In this document: in pieces, positions 48,000 to 63,100 of the stretch
Position numbering within the stretch: the first letter of the stretch is position 1
Layout: each line of letters starts with the position of its first letter
Source: Hydractinia symbiolongicarpus
Lineage: Eukaryota > Cnidaria > Hydrozoa > Anthoathecata > Hydractiniidae
Assembly: GCF_029227915.1 (NCBI RefSeq)
Contig: NC_079879.1
Location: 32,060,501 to 32,124,500 of the forward strand
Length of the DNA stretch: 64,000 bases
Reading direction: 5' to 3'
The notes under the pieces: generated by a model
What the model was told of the DNA's origin: nothing
Database searches by the model: none
Seen by the model: only the letters and a program-made list of their open reading frames with translations
Translations under genes and position numbers: made by a program

Positions 48000-49430
48000 G
48001 TCAAATTAAGAAGAATGTTATTTCTTGGAGTCCAATTGGCTCATTTATCACATTTGTAAGGTCAAAGCCCAAAATCAGTTCAATTAAATCCCACAGTCAA
48101 TCGTTTCACTGTTAAAAGCGATTCAACCTAGTAATATCAGAAACATATCGCTAAATATATGTTGGTACGAATATGAGACGCAAACGTTGTAACTCAAACG
48201 GACTGATACCGTTAGAAAGTCAAAGAATTGTAGCTTTTGAAACCGTCTCTATTTCTTCAGCGCCTGCTAAAAGCTAGGATAGGTCCCACAGTAAAAAAGG
48301 ACTTATTTATCTACAGTTTTAAATAAGGCGGTATCACAGCGGCCAATGTAATCATTGAGTTCCAACAAACGTGTCAAATTATAAGGATTGTTATTTTTTG
48401 GAGTCCAATTGGCTCATTTAACACATTTATAAGGTCGAAGTCTAAAATCAGTTCAATTGAATCCCACAGTCAATCGTTTCACTAATAAAAGCGATACAAC
48501 CTAGTAATATGAGAAACATATCGCTAAAGAGATGTTGGTACGAAAATGTGACGCAACCGTTGTAACTGAAACGGACTGATACCGTTAGAAAGTCAATAAA
48601 ATGTTGTTCTTGAAACTTTCTCTATTTCTTCAGCGCGAGCTAACGGCTAGGATTGGTTCCACAGTAAAAAATGACTTATTTATATACATATTTAAATAAT
48701 TCGCTATCACAGCGTCCAGTGTAATCGCTGAGTTCCAGCAATCATGTGAAATTAAGAAAAATGTTATTTCTTGGAGTTCAATTGGCTCATTTAACACTTT
48801 TATAAGGTCAAAGTCCAAAATCAGTTCAGCTTAGTCCCACAGTCAATCGTTTCACTGTTAAAAGCGATTCAACCTAGTAATATCAGAAACATATCGCTAA
48901 ATATATGTTGGTACGAATATGTGACGCAAACGTTGTAACTCAACCGGACTGATACCGTTAGAAAGTCAAAGAAATGTAGTTTTTGAAACCGTCTCTATTT
49001 CTTCAGCGCGAGCTAAAAGCTAGGATTGGTGCTACAGTAACAACTAACTTACTTATCTACACTTTTAGATAAAGCGCTACCACATTGCCCAGTGTAATCG
49101 CTGAGTTCGACCAATCTTGTCAAATTAAGAAGAATGTTATTTCTTGGAGTCCATTTGTCTCATTTATCATATTTATAAGGTCAAAGTGCAAAATCAGGTC
49201 AATTAAATCCCACAGTCAATCGTTTCACTGTTAAAAGCGATTCAACCTAGTAATATCAGAAACATATCGCTAAATATATTTTGGTACGAATATGTGACGC
49301 AAACGTTGTAACTCAACCGGACTGATACCGTTAGAAAGTCAAAGAAATGTAGTTTTTGAAACCGTCTCTATTTCTTCAGCGCGAGCTAAAAGCTAGGATT
49401 GGTGCCACAGTAACAACTAACCTACTAATC
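48000..49430 (-). repeat. Satellite B segment duplicated 19 units (7085 bp) away
   Basis: GTAAAAAAGG occurs at 48291 and 55376, and a unit with TTTATATACATATTTAAAT lies near 48678 and 55763. Both steps are 7085 bp, or 19 units. About 1.4 kb (48.0-49.4 and 55.1-56.5 kb) agrees with scattered differences. It is an older, long-range duplication within the reversed array. Confidence 0.7.
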
Positions 49431-49599
49431 TACACTTTTAAATAAAGCGCTACCACAAAGCCCAGTGTAATCGCTGAGTTCGACCAATCATGTCAAATTA
49501 AGAAGAATGTTATTTCTTGGAGGCCAATTGTCTCATTTATCATATTTATGAGGTCACAGTCCAAAATCAGGTCAATTAAATCCCACAGTCCATCGTTTC

Positions 49600-51760
49600 A
49601 CTGTTAAAAGCGATTCAACCTAGTAATATCAGAAACATATCGCTAAATATATGTTGGTACGAATATGTGACGCAAACGTTGTAACTCAACCGGACTGATA
49701 CCGTTAGAAAGTCAAAGAAATGTAGTTTTTGAAACCGTCTCTATTTCTTCAGCGCGAGCTAAAAGCTAGGATTGGTGCCACAGTAACAACTAACTTACTT
49801 ATCTACACTTTTAAATAAAGCGCTACCACAGAGCCCAGTGTAATTGCTGAGTTCGACCAATCATGTCAAATTAAGAGGAATGTTATTTCTTGGAGTCCAT
49901 TTGTCTCATTTATCATATTTATAAGGTCAAAGTCCAAAATCAGGTCAATTAAATCCCACAGTCAATCGTTTCACTGTTAAAAGAGATTCAACCTAGTAAT
50001 GTCAGAAACATATCGCTAAATATGTGTTGGTACGAATATGTGACGCAAACGTTGTAACTCAACCGAACTGATACCGTGAGAAAGTCAAAAAAATGTAGTT
50101 TTTGAAACCGTCTCTATTTCTTCAGCGCGAGCTAAAAGCTAGGATTGGTGCCACAGTAACAACTAACCTACTAATCCACACTTTTAAATAAAGCGCTACC
50201 ACAGAGCCCAGTGTAATCGCTGAGTTCGACCAATCATGTCAAATTAAGAAGAATGTTATTTCTTGGAGGCCAATTGTCTCATTTATCATATTTATGAGGT
50301 CAAAGTCCAAAATCAGGTCAATTAAATCCCACAGTCCATCGTTTCACTGTTAAAAGCTATTCAACCTAGTAATATCAGAAACATATCGCTAAATATATGT
50401 TGGTACGAATATGTGACGCAAACGTTGTAACTCAACCGGACTGATACCGTTAGAAAGTCAAAGAAAAGTAGTTTTTGAAACCGTCTCTATTTCTTCAGCG
50501 AGAGCTAAAAGCTAGGATTGGTGCCACAGTAACAACTAACTTACTTATCTACACTTTTAAATAAAGCGCTACCACAGAGCCCAGTGTAATTGCTGAGTTC
50601 GACCAATCATGTCAAATTAAGAGGAATGTTATTTCTTGGAGTCCATTTGTCTCATTTATCATATTTATAAGGTCAAAGTCCAAAATCATGTCAATTAAAT
50701 CCCACAGTCAATCGTTTCACTGTTAAAAGCGATTCAACCTAGTAATGTCAGAAACATATCGCTAAATATATGTTGGTACGAATATGTGACGCAAACGTTG
50801 TAACTCAACCGAACTGATACCGTTAGAAAGTCAAAAAAATGTAGTTTTTGAAACCGTCTCTATTTCTTCAGCGCGAGCTAAAAGCTAGGATTGGTGCCAC
50901 AGTAACAACTAACCTACTAATCTACACTTTTAAATAAAGCGCTACCACAGAGCCCAGTGTAATCGCTGAGTTCGACCAATCATGTCAAATTAAGAAGAAT
51001 GTTATTTCTTGGAGGCCAATTGTCTCATTTATCATATTTATGAGGTCAAAGTCCAAAATCAGGTCAATTAAATCCCACAGTCCATCGTTTCACTGTTAAA
51101 AGCGATTCAACCTAGTAATATCAGAAACATATCGCTAAATATATGTTGGTACGAATATGTGACGCAAACGTTGTAACTCAACCGGACTGATACCGTTAGA
51201 AAGTCAAAGAAATGTAGTTTTTGAAACCGTCTCTATTTCTTCAGCGCGAGCTAAAAGCTAGGATTGGTGCCACAGTAACAACTAACTTACTTATCTACAC
51301 TTTTAAATAAAGCGCTACCACAGAGCCCAGTGTAATTGCTGAGTTCGACCAATCATGTCAAATTAAGAGGAATGTTATTTCTTGGAGTCCATTTGTCTCA
51401 TTTATCATATTTATAAGGTCAAAGTCCAAAATCAGGTCAATTAAATCCCACAGTCAATCGTTTCACTGTTAAAAGCGATTCAACCTAGTAATGTCAGAAA
51501 CATATCGCTAAATATATGTTGGTACGAATATGTGACGCAAACGTTGTAACTCAACCGAACTGATACCGTTAGAAAGTCAAAAAAATGTAGTTTTTAAAAC
51601 CGTCTCTATTTCTTCAGCACGAGCTAAAAGCTAGGATTGGTGCCACAGTAACAACTAACCTACTTATCTACACTTTTAAATAAAGCGCTACCACAGAGCC
51701 CAGTGTAATCGCTGAGTTCGACCAATCATGTCAAATTAAGAAGAATGTTATTCCTTGGAG
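49600..51760 (-). repeat. Dimeric (746-bp) higher-order repeat in satellite B, about 3 copies
   Basis: TTAAGAGGAATG occurs at 49871, 50617 and 51363, two steps of exactly 746 bp. The alternating unit carries GGAGGCCAATTG. The copies differ by a few substitutions (CTACTAATCTACAC versus CTACTAATCCACAC). Confidence 0.85.
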
Positions 51761-51799
51761 TCCAATTGTCTCATTTATCATATTTATGAGGTTAAAGTC

Positions 51800-54035
51800 C
51801 AAAATCAGGTCAATTAAGTTCCACAGTCCATCGTTTCACTGTTAAAAGCGATTCAACCTAGTAATATCAGAAACATATCGCTAAATACATGTTGGTACGA
51901 ATATGTGACGCAACCGTTGTAACTCAAACGGACTGATACCGTTAGAAAGTCAAAGAAATGTAGTTTTTGAAACTGTCTCTCTTTCTTCAGCGCGAGCTAA
52001 CGGCTAGGATTGCTCCCGCAGTTAAAAAGGTCTTATTTATCTACAATTTTAAATAAAGCGCTTCACAGCGGCCAGTATAATGGCTGAGTTCCAGCTATCA
52101 TGTCAAATTAAGAAGAATGTTATTTCTTGGAGTCAAATTGGCTCATTTATAAAATTTAAATGGTCAAAGTCCAAAATCATGTCAATTAAATCCCACAGTC
52201 AATCGTTTCACTGTTAAAAGTGATGCAACCTAGTTACATCAGAAACACATCACCAAATACATGTTGGTGCGAATATGTGACGCAACCGTTGTAACTCAAA
52301 CGGACTCATACCGCTAGAAAGTCAATGAAATGTAGTTTTTGAAACTTTCTATATTTTTTTAACGCGAGCTAACGTCTAGGATTGATTCCACAGTAAAGAA
52401 TGAATTATTTATCTACAGTTTTAAATAAAGCGCTATCACAGCGGCCAGTGTAATCGCTGAGTTCCAACAAACGTGTCAGATTATAAGGATTGCTATTTTT
52501 TGGACTCCAATTGGCTCATTTAACACATTTATAAGGTCGAAGTCTAAAATCAGTTCAATTGAATCTCACAGTCAATCGTTTCACTATTAAAAGCGATGCA
52601 ACCTAGTAATATCAGAAACATATCGCTAAATAGACGTTGGTACGAAAATGTGACGCAAACGTTGTAACTCAAACGGACTGATACCGTTAGAAAGTGAATA
52701 AAATGTTGTTCTTGAAACTTTCTCTATTTCTTCAGCGCGAGCTGACGGCTAGGATTGGTTCCACAGTAAAAAATGACTTGTTTATCTACATATTTAAATA
52801 ATTCGCTATCACAGAGCCCAGTGTAATCGCTGAGTTCCAGCAATCATGTGAAATTAAGAAAAATGTTATTTCTTGGAGTCCAATTGTCTCATTTATCATA
52901 TTTATAAGGTCAAAGTCCAAAATCAGGTCAATTAAGTTCCACAGTCCATCGTTTCACTGTTAAAAGCGATTCAACCTAGTAATATCAGAAACATATCGCT
53001 AAATACATGTTGGTACGAATATGTGACGCAACCGTTGTAACTCAAACGGACTGATACCGTTAGAAAGTCAAAGAAATGTAGTTTTTGAAACTGTCTCTCT
53101 TTCTTCAGCGCGAGCTAACGGCTAGGATTGCTCCCGCAGTTAAAAAGGTCTTATTTATCTACAATTTTAAATAAAGCGCTTCACAGCGGCCAGTATAATG
53201 GCTGAGTTCCAGCTATCATGTCAAATTAAGAAGAATGTTATTTCTTGGAGTCAAATTGGCTCATTTATAAAATTTAAATGGTCAAAGTCCAAAATCATGT
53301 CAATTAAATCCCACAGTCAATCGTTTCACTGTTAAAAGTGATGCAACCTAGTTACATCAGAAACACATCACCAAATACATGTTGGTGCGAATATGTGACG
53401 CAACCGTTGTAACTCAAACGGACTCATACCGCTAGAAAGTCAATGAAATGTAGTTTTTGAAACTTTCTATATTTTTTTAACGCGAGCTAACGTCTAGGAT
53501 TGATTCCACAGTAAAGAATGAATTATTTATCTACAGTTTTAAATAAAGCGCTATCACAGCGGCCAGTGTAATCGCTGAGTTCCAACAAACGTGTCAGATT
53601 ATAAGGATTGCTATTTTTTGGACTCCAATTGGCTCATTTAACACATTTATAAGGTCGAAGTCTAAAATCAGTTCAATTGAATCTCACAGTCAATCGTTTC
53701 ACTATTAAAAGCGATGCAACCTAGTAATATCAGAAACATATCGCTAAATAGACGTTGGTACGAAAATGTGACGCAAACGTTGTAACTCAAACGGACTGAT
53801 ACCGTTAGAAAGTGAATAAAATGTTGTTCTTGAAACTTTCTCTATTTCTTCAGCGCGAGCTGACGGCTAGGATTGGTTCCACAGTAAAAAATGACTTGTT
53901 TATCTACATATTTAAATAATTCGCTATCACAGAGCCCAGTGTAATCGCTGAGTTCCAGCAATCATGTGAAATTAAGAAAAATGTTATTTCTTGGAGTCCA
54001 ATTGTCTCATTTATCATATTTATAAGGTCAAAGTC
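51800..54035 (-). repeat. 3-unit (1118-bp) higher-order repeat in satellite B, second instance
   Basis: TGCTCCCGCA occurs at 52011 and 53129 and AATTAAGTTCCACAGTCC near 51812 and 52930, 1118 bp apart. One unit is strongly variant (TATATTTTTTTAACGCGAGC, GTCTAGGATTGATTCC). The same variant appears in forward orientation near 31.8-31.95 kb, linking this block to the outer forward arm. Confidence 0.85.
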
Positions 54036-57000
54036 CAAAATCAGGTCAATTAAATCCCACAGTCAAGCGTTTCACTGTTAAAAGCGATTCAACCTAGTAA
54101 TATCAGAAAAATATCGCTAAATATATGTTGGTACGAATATGTGACGCAAACGTTGTAACTCAACCGGACTGATACCGTTAGAAATTCAAAGAAATGTAGT
54201 TTTTCAAACCGTCTCTATTTGTTCAGCGCGAGCTAAAAGCTAGGATTGGTGCCACAGTAAAAACTAACTTACTTATCTACACTTTTAAATAAAGCGCTAC
54301 CACAGAGCCCAGTGTAATCGCTGAGTTCGACCAATCATGTCAAATTAAGAAGCATGTTATTTCTTGGAGTCCAATTGTCTCATTTATCATATTTATAAAG
54401 TCAAAGTCCAAAATCAGGTCAATTAAATCCCACAGTCAATCGTTTCACTGTTAAAAGCGATTCAACCTAGTAATATCGGAAACATATCGCTAAATATATA
54501 TTGGTACGAATATGTGGCGCAAACGTTGTAACTCAACCGGACTGATACCGTTAGAAAGTCAAAGAATTGTAGTTTTTGAAATCGTCTCAATCTCTTCAGC
54601 GCGAGCTAAAAGCTAGGATAGGTCCCACAGTAAAAAATGACTTATTTATCTACAGTTTTAAATAAGGCGATATCACAGCGGCCAGTGTAATAGTTGAGTT
54701 CCAACAATCGTGTCAAATTATGAAGAATGTTATTTCTTGGAGTCCAATTGGCTCATTTATCACATTTGTAAGGTCAAAGCCCAAAATCAGTTCAATTAAA
54801 ACCCACAGTCAATCGTTTCACTGTTAAAAGCGATTCAACCTAGTAATATCAGAAACATATCGCTAAATATATGTTGGTACGAATATGAGACGCAAACGTT
54901 GTAACTCAAACGGACTGATACCGTTAGAAAGTCAAAGAATTGTAGTTTTTGAAACCGTCTCTATTTCTTCAGCGCGAGCTAAAAGCTAGGATAGGTCCCA
55001 CAGTAAAAAATGACTTATTTATCTACAGTTTTAAATAAGGCGATATCACAGCGGCCAGTGTAATCGTTGAGTTCCAACAATCGTGTCAAATTAAGAAGAA
55101 TGTTATTTCTTGGAGTCCAATTGGCTCATTTATCACATTTGTAAGGTCAAAGCCCAAAATCAGTTCAATTAAATCCCACAGTCAATCGTTTCACTGTTAA
55201 AAGCGATTCAACCTAGTAATATCAGAAACATATCGCTAAATATATGTTGGTACGAATATGAGACGCAAACGTTGTAACTCAAACGGACTGATACCGTTAG
55301 AAAGTCAAAGAATTGTAGCTTTTGAAACCGTCTCTATTTCTTCAGCGCGAGCTAAAAGCTAGGATAGGTCCCACAGTAAAAAAGGACTTATTTATCTACA
55401 GTTTTAAATAAGGCGGTATCACAGCGGCCAATGTAATCATTGAGTTCCAACAAACGTGTCAAATTATAAGGATTGTTATTTTTTGGACTCCAATTGGCTC
55501 ATTTAACACATTTATAAGGTCGAAGTCTAAAATCAGTTCAATTGAATCCCACAGTCAATCGTTTCACCAATAAAAGCGATGCAACCTAGTAATATGAGAA
55601 ACATATCGCTAAAGAGATGTTGGTACGAAAATATGACGCAACCGTTGTAACTGAAACGGACTGATACCGTTAGAGAGTCAATAAAATGTTGTTCTTGAAA
55701 CTCTCTCTATTTCTTCAGCGCGAGCTAACGGCTGGGATTGGTTCCACAGTAAAAAATGACTTATTTATATACATATTTAAATATTTCGCTATCACAGCGT
55801 CCAGTGTAATCGCTGAGTTCCAGCAATCATGTGAAATTAAGAAAAATGTTATTTCTTGGAGTTCAATTGGCTCATTTAACACATTTATAAGGTCAAAGTC
55901 CAAAATCAGTTCAGCTTAGTCCCACAGTCAATCGTTTCACTGTTAAAAGCGATTAACCTAGTAATATCAGAAACATATCGCTAAATGTATGTTGGTACGA
56001 ATATGTGACGCAAACGTTGTAACTCAACCGGACTGATACCGTTAGAAAGTCAAAGAAATGTAGTTTTTGAAACCGTCTCTATTTCTTCAGCGCGAGCTAA
56101 AAGCTAGGATTGGTGCCACAGTAACAACTAACTTACTTATCTACACTTTTAGATAAAGCGCTACCACATTGCCCAGTGTAATCGCTGAGTTCGACCAATC
56201 TTGTCAAATTAAGAAGAATGTTATTTCTTGGAGTCCAATTGTCTCATTTATCATATTTATAAGGTCAAAGTGCAAAATCAGGTCAATTAAATCCCACAGT
56301 CAATCGTTTCACTGTTAAAAGCGATTCAACCTAGTAATATCAGAAACATATCGCTAAATATATTTTGGTACGAATATGTGACGCAAACGTTGTAACTCAA
56401 CCGAACTGATACCGTTAGAAAGTCAAAGAAATGTAGTTTTTGAAACCGTCTCTATTTCTTCAGCGCGAGCTAAAAGCTAGGATTGGTGCCACAGTAACAA
56501 CTAACCTACTAATCTACACTTTTAAATAAAGCGCTACCACAGAGCCCAGTGTAATCGCTGAGTTCGACCAATCATGTCAAATTAAGAAGAATGTTATTTC
56601 TTGGAGTCCAATTGTCTCATTTGTCATATTTATGAGGTTAAAGTCCAAAATCAGGTCAATTAAATCGCACAGTCCATCGTTTCACTTTTAAAAGCGATTC
56701 AACCTAGTAATATCAGAAACATATCGCTAAATATATGTTGTTACGAATATGTGACGCAAACGTTGTAACTCAAGCGGACTGATACCGTTAGAAAGTCAAA
56801 GAAATGTAGTTTTTGAAACCGTCTCTATTTCTTCAGCGCGAGCTAAAAGCTAGGATTGGTGCCACAGTAACAACTAACTTACTTATCTACACTTTTAAAT
56901 AAAGCGCTACCACAGAGCCCAGTGTAATTGCTGAGTTCGACCAATCATGTCAAATTAAGAAGAATGTTATTTCTTGGAGTCCATTTGTCTCATTTATCAT

Positions 57001-57199
57001 ATTTATAAGGTCAAAGTCCAAAATCAGGTCAATTAAATCCCACAGTCAATCGTTTCACTGTTAAAAGCGATTCAACCTAGTAATATCAGAAACATATCGC
57101 TAAATATATGTTGGTACGAATATGTGGCGCAAACGTTGTAACTCAACCGGACTGATACCGTTAGAAATTCAAAGAAATGTAGTTTTTGAAACCGTCTCT

Positions 57200-60100
57200 A
57201 TCTCTTCAGCGCGAGCTAAAAGCTAGGATAGGTCCCACAGTAAAAAATGACTTATTTATCTAAAGTTTTAAATAAGGCGATATCACAGCGGCAAGTGTAA
57301 TCGTTGAGTTCCAACAATCGTGTCAAATTATGAAGAATGTTATTTCTTGGAGTCCAATTGGCTCATTTATCACATTTGTAAGGTCAAAGCCCAAAATCAG
57401 TTCAATTAAATCCCACAGTCAATCGTTTCACTGTTAAAAGCGATTCAACCTAGTAATGTCAGAAACATATCGCTAAATATATGTTGGTACGAATATGTGA
57501 CGCAAACGTTGTAACTCAACCGAACTGATACCGTTAGAAAGTCAAAAAAATGTAGTTTTTGAAACCGTCTCTATTTCTTCAGCGCGAGCTAAAAGCTAGG
57601 ATTGGTGCCACAGTAACAACTAACCTACTTATCTACACTTTTAAATAAAGCGCTACCACAGAGCCCAGTGTAATCGCTGAGTTCGACCAATCATGTCAAA
57701 TTAAGAAGAATGTTATTTCTTGGAGTCCAATTGTCTCATTTATCATATTTATGAGGTTAAAGTCCAAAATCAGGTCAATTAAATCCCACAGTCCATCGTT
57801 TCACTGTTAAAAGCGATTCAACCTAGTAATATCAGAAACATATCGCTAAATATATGTTGGTACGAATATGTGACGCAAACGTTGTAACTCAACCGGACTG
57901 ATACCGTTAGAAAGTCAAAGAAATGTAGTTTTTGAAACCGTCTCTATTTCTTCAGCGCGAGCTAAAAGCTAGGATTGGTGCCACAGTAACAACTAACTTA
58001 CTTATCTACACTTTTAGATAAAGCGCTACCACAGAGCCCAGTGTAATCGCTGAGTTCGACCAATCATATCAAATTAAGAAGAATGTTAATTCTGGGAGTC
58101 CAATTGTCTCATTTATCATATTTATAAGGTCAAAGTCCAAAATCAGGTCAATTAAATCCCACAGTCAATCGTTTCACTGTTAAAAGCGATTCAACCTAGT
58201 AATATCAGAAACATATCGCTAAATATATGTTGGTACCAATATGTGACGCAAACGTTGTAACTCAACTGGACTGATACCGTTAGAAAGTCAAAGAAATGTA
58301 GTTTTTGAAACCGTCTCTATTTTTTCAGCGCGAGCTAAAAGCTAGGATAGGTCCCACAGTAAAAAATGACTTATTTATCTACAGTTTTAAATAAGGCGGT
58401 ATCACAGCGGCCAGTGTAATAGTTGAGTTCCAACAATCGTGTCAAATTATGAAGAATGCTTTATCTTGGTGTCCAATTGGCTCATTTATAACATTTGTAA
58501 GGTCAAAGCCCAAAATCAGTTCAATTAAATCCCACAGTCCATCGTTTCACTGTTAAAAGCGATTCAACCTAGTAATATCAGAAACATATCGCTAAATATA
58601 TGTTGGTACGAATATGTGACGCAAACGTTGTAACTCAACCGGACTGATACCGTTAGAAAGTCAAAGAAATGTAGTTTTTGAAACCGTCTCTATTTCTTCA
58701 GCGCGAGCTAAAAGCTAGGATTGGTGCCACAGTAACAACTAACTTACTTATCTACACTTTTAGATAAAGCGCTACCACAGAGCCCAGTGTAATCGCTGAG
58801 TTCGACCAATCATATCAAATTAAGAAGAATGTTAATTCTGGGAGTCCAATTGTCTCATTTATCATATTTATAAGGTCAAAGTCCAAAATCAGGTCAATTA
58901 AATCCCACAGTCAATCGTTTCACTGTTAAAAGCGATTCAACCTAGTAATATCAGAAACATATCGCTAAATATATGTTGGTACGAATATGTGACGCAAACG
59001 TTGTAACTCAACTGGACTGATACCGTTAGAAAGTCAAAGAAATGTAGTTTTTGAAACCGTCTCTATTTTTTCAGCGCGAGCTAAAAGCTAGGATAGGTCC
59101 CACAGTAAAAAATGACTTATTTATCTACAGTTTTAAATAAGGCGGTATCACAGCGGCCAGTGTAATAGTTGAGTTCCAACAATCGTGTCAAATTATGAAG
59201 AATGCTTTATCTTGGTGTCCAATTGGCTCATTTATAACATTTGTAAGGTCAAAGCCCAAAATCAGTTCAATTAAATCCCACAGGCAATCGTTTCGCTGTT
59301 AAAAGCGATTTAACCTAGTAATATCAGAGACATATCGCTAAATATATGTTGGTACGAATATGTGACGCAAACGTTGTAACTCAACCGGACTGATACCGTT
59401 AGAAAGTCAAAGAAATGTAGTTTTTGAAACCGTCTCCATTTCTTCAGGGCGAGCTAAAAGCTAGGATAGGTCCCACAGTAAAAAATGACTTATTTATCTA
59501 CAGTTTTAAATAAGGCGGTATCACAGCGGCCAGTGTAATAGTTGAGTTCCAACAATCGTGTCAAATTATGAAGAATGCTATATCTTGGTGTCCAATTGGC
59601 TCATTTATAACATTTGTAAAGTCAAAGCCCAAAATCAGCTCAAATAATCCCACAGTCAATCGTTTCACTGTTAAAAGCGATTCAACCTAGTAATATCAGA
59701 AACATATCGCTAAATATATGTTGGTACGAATATGTGGCGCAAACGTTGTAACTCAACCGGACTGATACCGTTAGAAATTCAAAGAAATGTAGTTTTTGAA
59801 ACCGTCTCTATCTCTTCAGCGCGAGCTAAAAGCTAGGATAGGTCCCACAGTAAAAAATGACTTATTTATCTACAGTTTTAAATAAGGCGATGTCACAGCG
59901 GCAAGTGTAATCGTTGAGTTCCAACAATCGTGTCAAATTATAAAGAATGTTATTTCTTGGAGTCCAATTGGCTCATTTATCACATTTGTAAGGTCAAAGC
60001 CCAAAATCAGTTCAATTAAATCCCACAGTCAATCGTTTCACTGTTAAAAGCGATTCAACCTAGTAATGTCAGAAACATATCGCTAAATATATGTTGGTAC

Positions 60101-63100
60101 GAATATGTGACGCAAACGTTGTAACTCAACCAAACTGATACCGTTAGAAAGTCAAAAAAATGTAGTTTTTGAAACCGTCTCTATTTCTTCAGCGCGAGCT
60201 AAAAGCTAGGATTGGTGCCACAGTAACAACTAACCTACTTATCTACACTTTTAAATAAAGCGCTACCACAGAGCCCAGTGTAATCGCTGAGTTCGACCAA
60301 TCATGTCAAATTAAGAAGAATGTTATTTCTTGGAGTCCAATTGTCTCATTTATCATATTTATGAGGTTAAAGTCCAAAATCAGGTCAATTAAATCCCACA
60401 GTCCATCGTTTCACTGTTAAAAGCGATTCAACCTAGTAATATCAGAAACATATCGCTAAATATATGTTGGTACGAATAACTGACGCAAACGTTGTAACTC
60501 AACCGGACTGATACCGTTAGAAAGTCAAAGAAATGTAGTTTTTGAAACCGTCTCTATTTCTTCAGCGCGAGCTAAAAGCTAGGATTGGTGCCACAGTAAC
60601 AACTAACTTACTTATCTACACTTTTAGATAAAGCGCTACCACAGAGCCCAGTGTAATCGCTGAGTTCGACCAATCATGTCAAATTAAGAAGAATGTTATT
60701 TCTTGGAGTCCAATTGTCTCATTTATCATATTTATAAGGTCAAAGTCCAAAATCAGGTCAATTAAATCCCACAGTCAATCGTTTCACTGTTAAAAGCGAT
60801 TCAACCTAGTAATATCAGAAACATATCGCTAAATATATGTTGGTACGAATATGTGACGCAAACGTTGTAACTCAACTGGACTGATACCGTTAGAAAGTCA
60901 AAGAAATGTAGTTTTTGAAACCGTCTCTATTTTTTCAGCGCGAGCTAAAAGCTAGGATAGGTCCCACAGTAAAAAATGACTTATTTATCTACAGTTTTAA
61001 ATAAGGCGGTATCACAGCGGCCAGTGTAATAGTTGAGTTCCAACAATCGAGTCAAATTATGAAGAATGCTATATCTTGGTGTCCAATTGGCTCATTTATA
61101 ACATTTGTAAGGTCAAAGCCCAAAATCAGTTCAATTAAATCCCACAGGCAATCGTTTCGCTGTTAAAAGCGATTCAACCTAGTAATATCAGAGACATATC
61201 GCTAAATATATGTTGGTACGAATATGTGACGCAAACGTTGTAACTCAACCGGACTGATACCGTTAGAAAGTCAAAGAAATGTAGTTTTTGAAACCGTCTC
61301 TATTTCTTCAGCGCGAGCTAAAAGCTAGGAGAGGTCCCACAGTAAAAAATGACTTATTTATCTACAGTTTTAAATAAGGCGGTATCACAGCGGCCAGTGT
61401 AATAGTTGAGTTCCAACAATCGTGTCAAATTATGAAGAATGCTATATCTTGGTGTCCAATTGGCTCATTTATAACATTTGTAAGGTCAAAGCCCAAAATC
61501 AGCTCAATTAAATCCCACAGTCAATCGTTTCACTGTTAAAAGCGATTCAACCTAGTAATATCAGAAACATATCGCTAAATATATGTTGGCACGAATATGT
61601 GGCGCAAACGTTGTAACTCAACCGGACTGATACCGTTAGAAATTCAAAGAAATGTAGTTTTTAAAACCGTCTCTATCTCTTCAGCGCGAGCTAAAAGCTA
61701 GGATAGGTCCCACAGTAAAAAATGACTTATTTACCTAAAGTTTTAAATAAGGCGATATCACAGCGGCAAGTGTAATCGTTGAGTTCCAACAATCGTGTCA
61801 AATTATGAAGAATGTTATTTCTTGGAGTCCAATTGGCTCATTTATCACATTTGTAAGGTCAAAGCCCAAAATCAGTTCAATTAAATCCCACAGTCAATCG
61901 TTTCACTGTTAAAAGCGATTCAACCTAGTAATGTCAGAAACATATCGCTAAATATATGTTGGTACGAATATGTGACGCAAACGTTGTAACTCAACCGAAC
62001 TGATACCGTTAGAAAGTCAAAAAAATGTAGTTTTTGAAACCGTCTCTATTTCTTCAGCGCGAGCTAAAAGCTAGGATTGGTGCCACAGTAACAACTAACC
62101 TACTTATCTACACTTTTAAATAAAGCGCTACCACAGAGCCCAGTGTAATCGCTGAGTTCGACCAATCATGTCAAATTAAGAAGAATGTTATTTCTTGGAG
62201 TCCAATTGTCTCATTTATCATAATTATGAGGTTAAAGTCCAAAATCAGGTCAATTAAATCCCACAGTCCATCGTTTCACTGTTAAAAGCGATTCAACCTA
62301 GTAATATCAGAAACATATCGCTAAATATATGTTGGTACGAATATGTGACGCAAACGTTGTAACTCAACCGGACTGATACCGTTAGAAAGTCAAAGAAATG
62401 TAGTTTTTGAAACCGTCTCTATTTCTTCAGCGCGAGCTAAAAGCTAGGATTGGTGCCACAGTAACAACTAACTTACTTATCTACACTTTTAGATAAAGCG
62501 CTACCACAGAGCCCAGTGTAATCGCTGAGTTCGACCAATCATATCAAATTAAGAAGAATGTTAATTCTGGGAGTCCAATTGTCTCATTTATCATATTTAT
62601 AAGGTCAAAGTCCAAAATCAGGTCAATTAAATCCCACAGTCAATCGTTTCACTGTTAAAAGCGATTCAACCTAGTAATATCAGAAACATATCGCTAAATA
62701 TATGTTGGTACGAATATGTGACGCAAACGTTGTAACTCAACTGGACTGATACCGTTAGAAAGTCAAAGAAATGTAGTTTTTGAAACCGTCTCTATTTTTT
62801 CAGCGCGAGCTAAAAGCTAAGATAGGTCCCACAGTAAAAAATGACTTATTTATCTACAGTTTTAAATAAGGCGGTATCACAGCGGCCAGTGTAATAGTTG
62901 AGTTCCAACAATCGTGTCAAATTATGAAGAATGCTTTATCTTGGTGTCCAATTGGCTCATTTATAACATTTGTAAGGTCAAAGCCCAAAATCAGTTCAAT
63001 TAAATCCCACAGGCAATCGTTTCGCTGTTAAAAGCGATTTAACCTAGTAATATCAGAGACATATCGCTAAATATATGTTGGTACGAATATGTGACGCAAA

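Noticed and set aside
48630-48818. 62-77-codon frames in satellite B at 48630-48818 and 55686-55919.
   Set aside because: They are the same position of the satellite B unit in copies 19 units apart, open on both strands. They arise from chance loss of stops in one unit variant.
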